A DNA stretch of 32,122 bases from Clostridiales bacterium (GTDB lineage Bacteria; Bacillota; Clostridia; Lachnospirales; Lachnospiraceae): NCBI GenBank assembly GCA_019416265.1, contig DXXQ01000186.1:1-32122 (forward strand). Reading direction: 5' to 3'. The notes below the pieces were generated by a model that did not search any database, had not been told where the DNA came from, and worked only from the letters and a program-made list of their open reading frames with translations. Shown in pieces: positions 32,036 through 32,122 of this stretch (the first letter of the stretch is position 1; every line of letters starts with the position of its first letter). Position numbers and translations under genes: made by a program.

Positions 32036-32107
32036 GGCAATTGAATTGCCAGAGCATCTGGTTGCAAGGCTTCGCCTTGCAGTTCCAGTGGTGCGTCCAT
32101 AACACCA
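32036..32107. repeat. Cluster of three palindromes at the right window edge
   Basis: GGCAATT-G-AATTGCC (32036-32050), an interrupted stem containing GCAAGGC-TTC-GCCTTGC (within 32058-32088), and TGGTG/CACCA (32089-32107) follow each other. The rest of 31979-32122 has only a small CTGC/GCAG hairpin right after the MATE stop. This may be a dispersed palindromic repeat cut by the window edge. Confidence 0.5.
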
Positions 32108-32122
32108 ATACTGCTATCCTTT

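Overview
The window looks like a chromosomal segment of an anaerobic gut Firmicute, most likely a member of the Lachnospiraceae. Supporting signs are strong AGGAGG ribosome sites, sigma-A promoters, an Agr-type peptide quorum system with a Clostridium-like autoinducer, and a glycyl-radical microcompartment locus in the same gene order I recall for Clostridium (Lachnoclostridium) phytofermentans. The genus cannot be fixed from the sequence alone. No mobile element, phage, tRNA, rRNA or CRISPR was seen.

Left part (1-11.6 kb, nearly all minus strand). 1-2.7 kb is an Agr-like quorum-sensing module in the order agrA-agrC-agrD-agrB. It includes a 44-residue autoinducer precursor gene and a LytTR-type direct repeat in front of agrD; agrB runs off the window edge. 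2.8-3.8 kb is a PadR repressor with its membrane HAAS-domain partner and a dyad in its own promoter. 3.9-7.8 kb is a DUF454 membrane protein plus a heterodimeric CydDC-like ABC exporter pair, behind a consensus promoter and two TTAG-N6-CTAA dyads. 8-11.5 kb encodes two exported proteins: a papain-like protease with fibronectin-III-like repeats, and a membrane-anchored SH3 protein with a Pro/Thr/Ala/Glu-rich stalk.

Central and right part (11.7-29.5 kb). This is a complete-looking glycyl-radical-enzyme microcompartment locus (GRM5/fucose-rhamnose type). L-fucose isomerase (fucI) and a divergent AraC regulator flank it. One minus-strand operon (25.96 to 14.84 kb) encodes class II aldolase, CoA-acylating aldehyde dehydrogenase, Zn alcohol dehydrogenase, four BMC-H shell proteins, PduL, an EutN pentamer, PduS, the PduT-like BMC-T, a DeoR regulator, Fe alcohol dehydrogenase and PduO. 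A second minus-strand operon (29.5 to 26.2 kb) encodes the B12-independent 1,2-propanediol dehydratase and its activase. The inferred flow is fucose to fuculose, then (kinase not in window) fuculose-1-P, then DHAP + lactaldehyde. Lactaldehyde is reduced to 1,2-propanediol, dehydrated to propionaldehyde, and converted to propanol or propionyl-CoA/propionyl-P. Encapsulation-peptide-like helices are visible on aldolase, aldehyde dehydrogenase, Zn-ADH and PduL, and possibly inside PduO.

Right end (29.8-32 kb, plus strand): a PHP-family metallophosphoesterase and a MATE efflux pump, followed by a palindrome-rich tail.

The most notable signals are: a shell gene with a histone-tail-like basic extension and a perfect internal Shine-Dalgarno site (two predicted proteoforms); a PduO-type cobalamin adenosyltransferase in a B12-independent pathway; one 13-bp motif shared exactly by the fucI and dehydratase control regions, with a related motif before the aldolase operon; a full match to the degenerate cre consensus on the dehydratase -35 box; the LytTR repeat in front of agrD; and a nested palindromic element present in long and short forms inside the shell operon.
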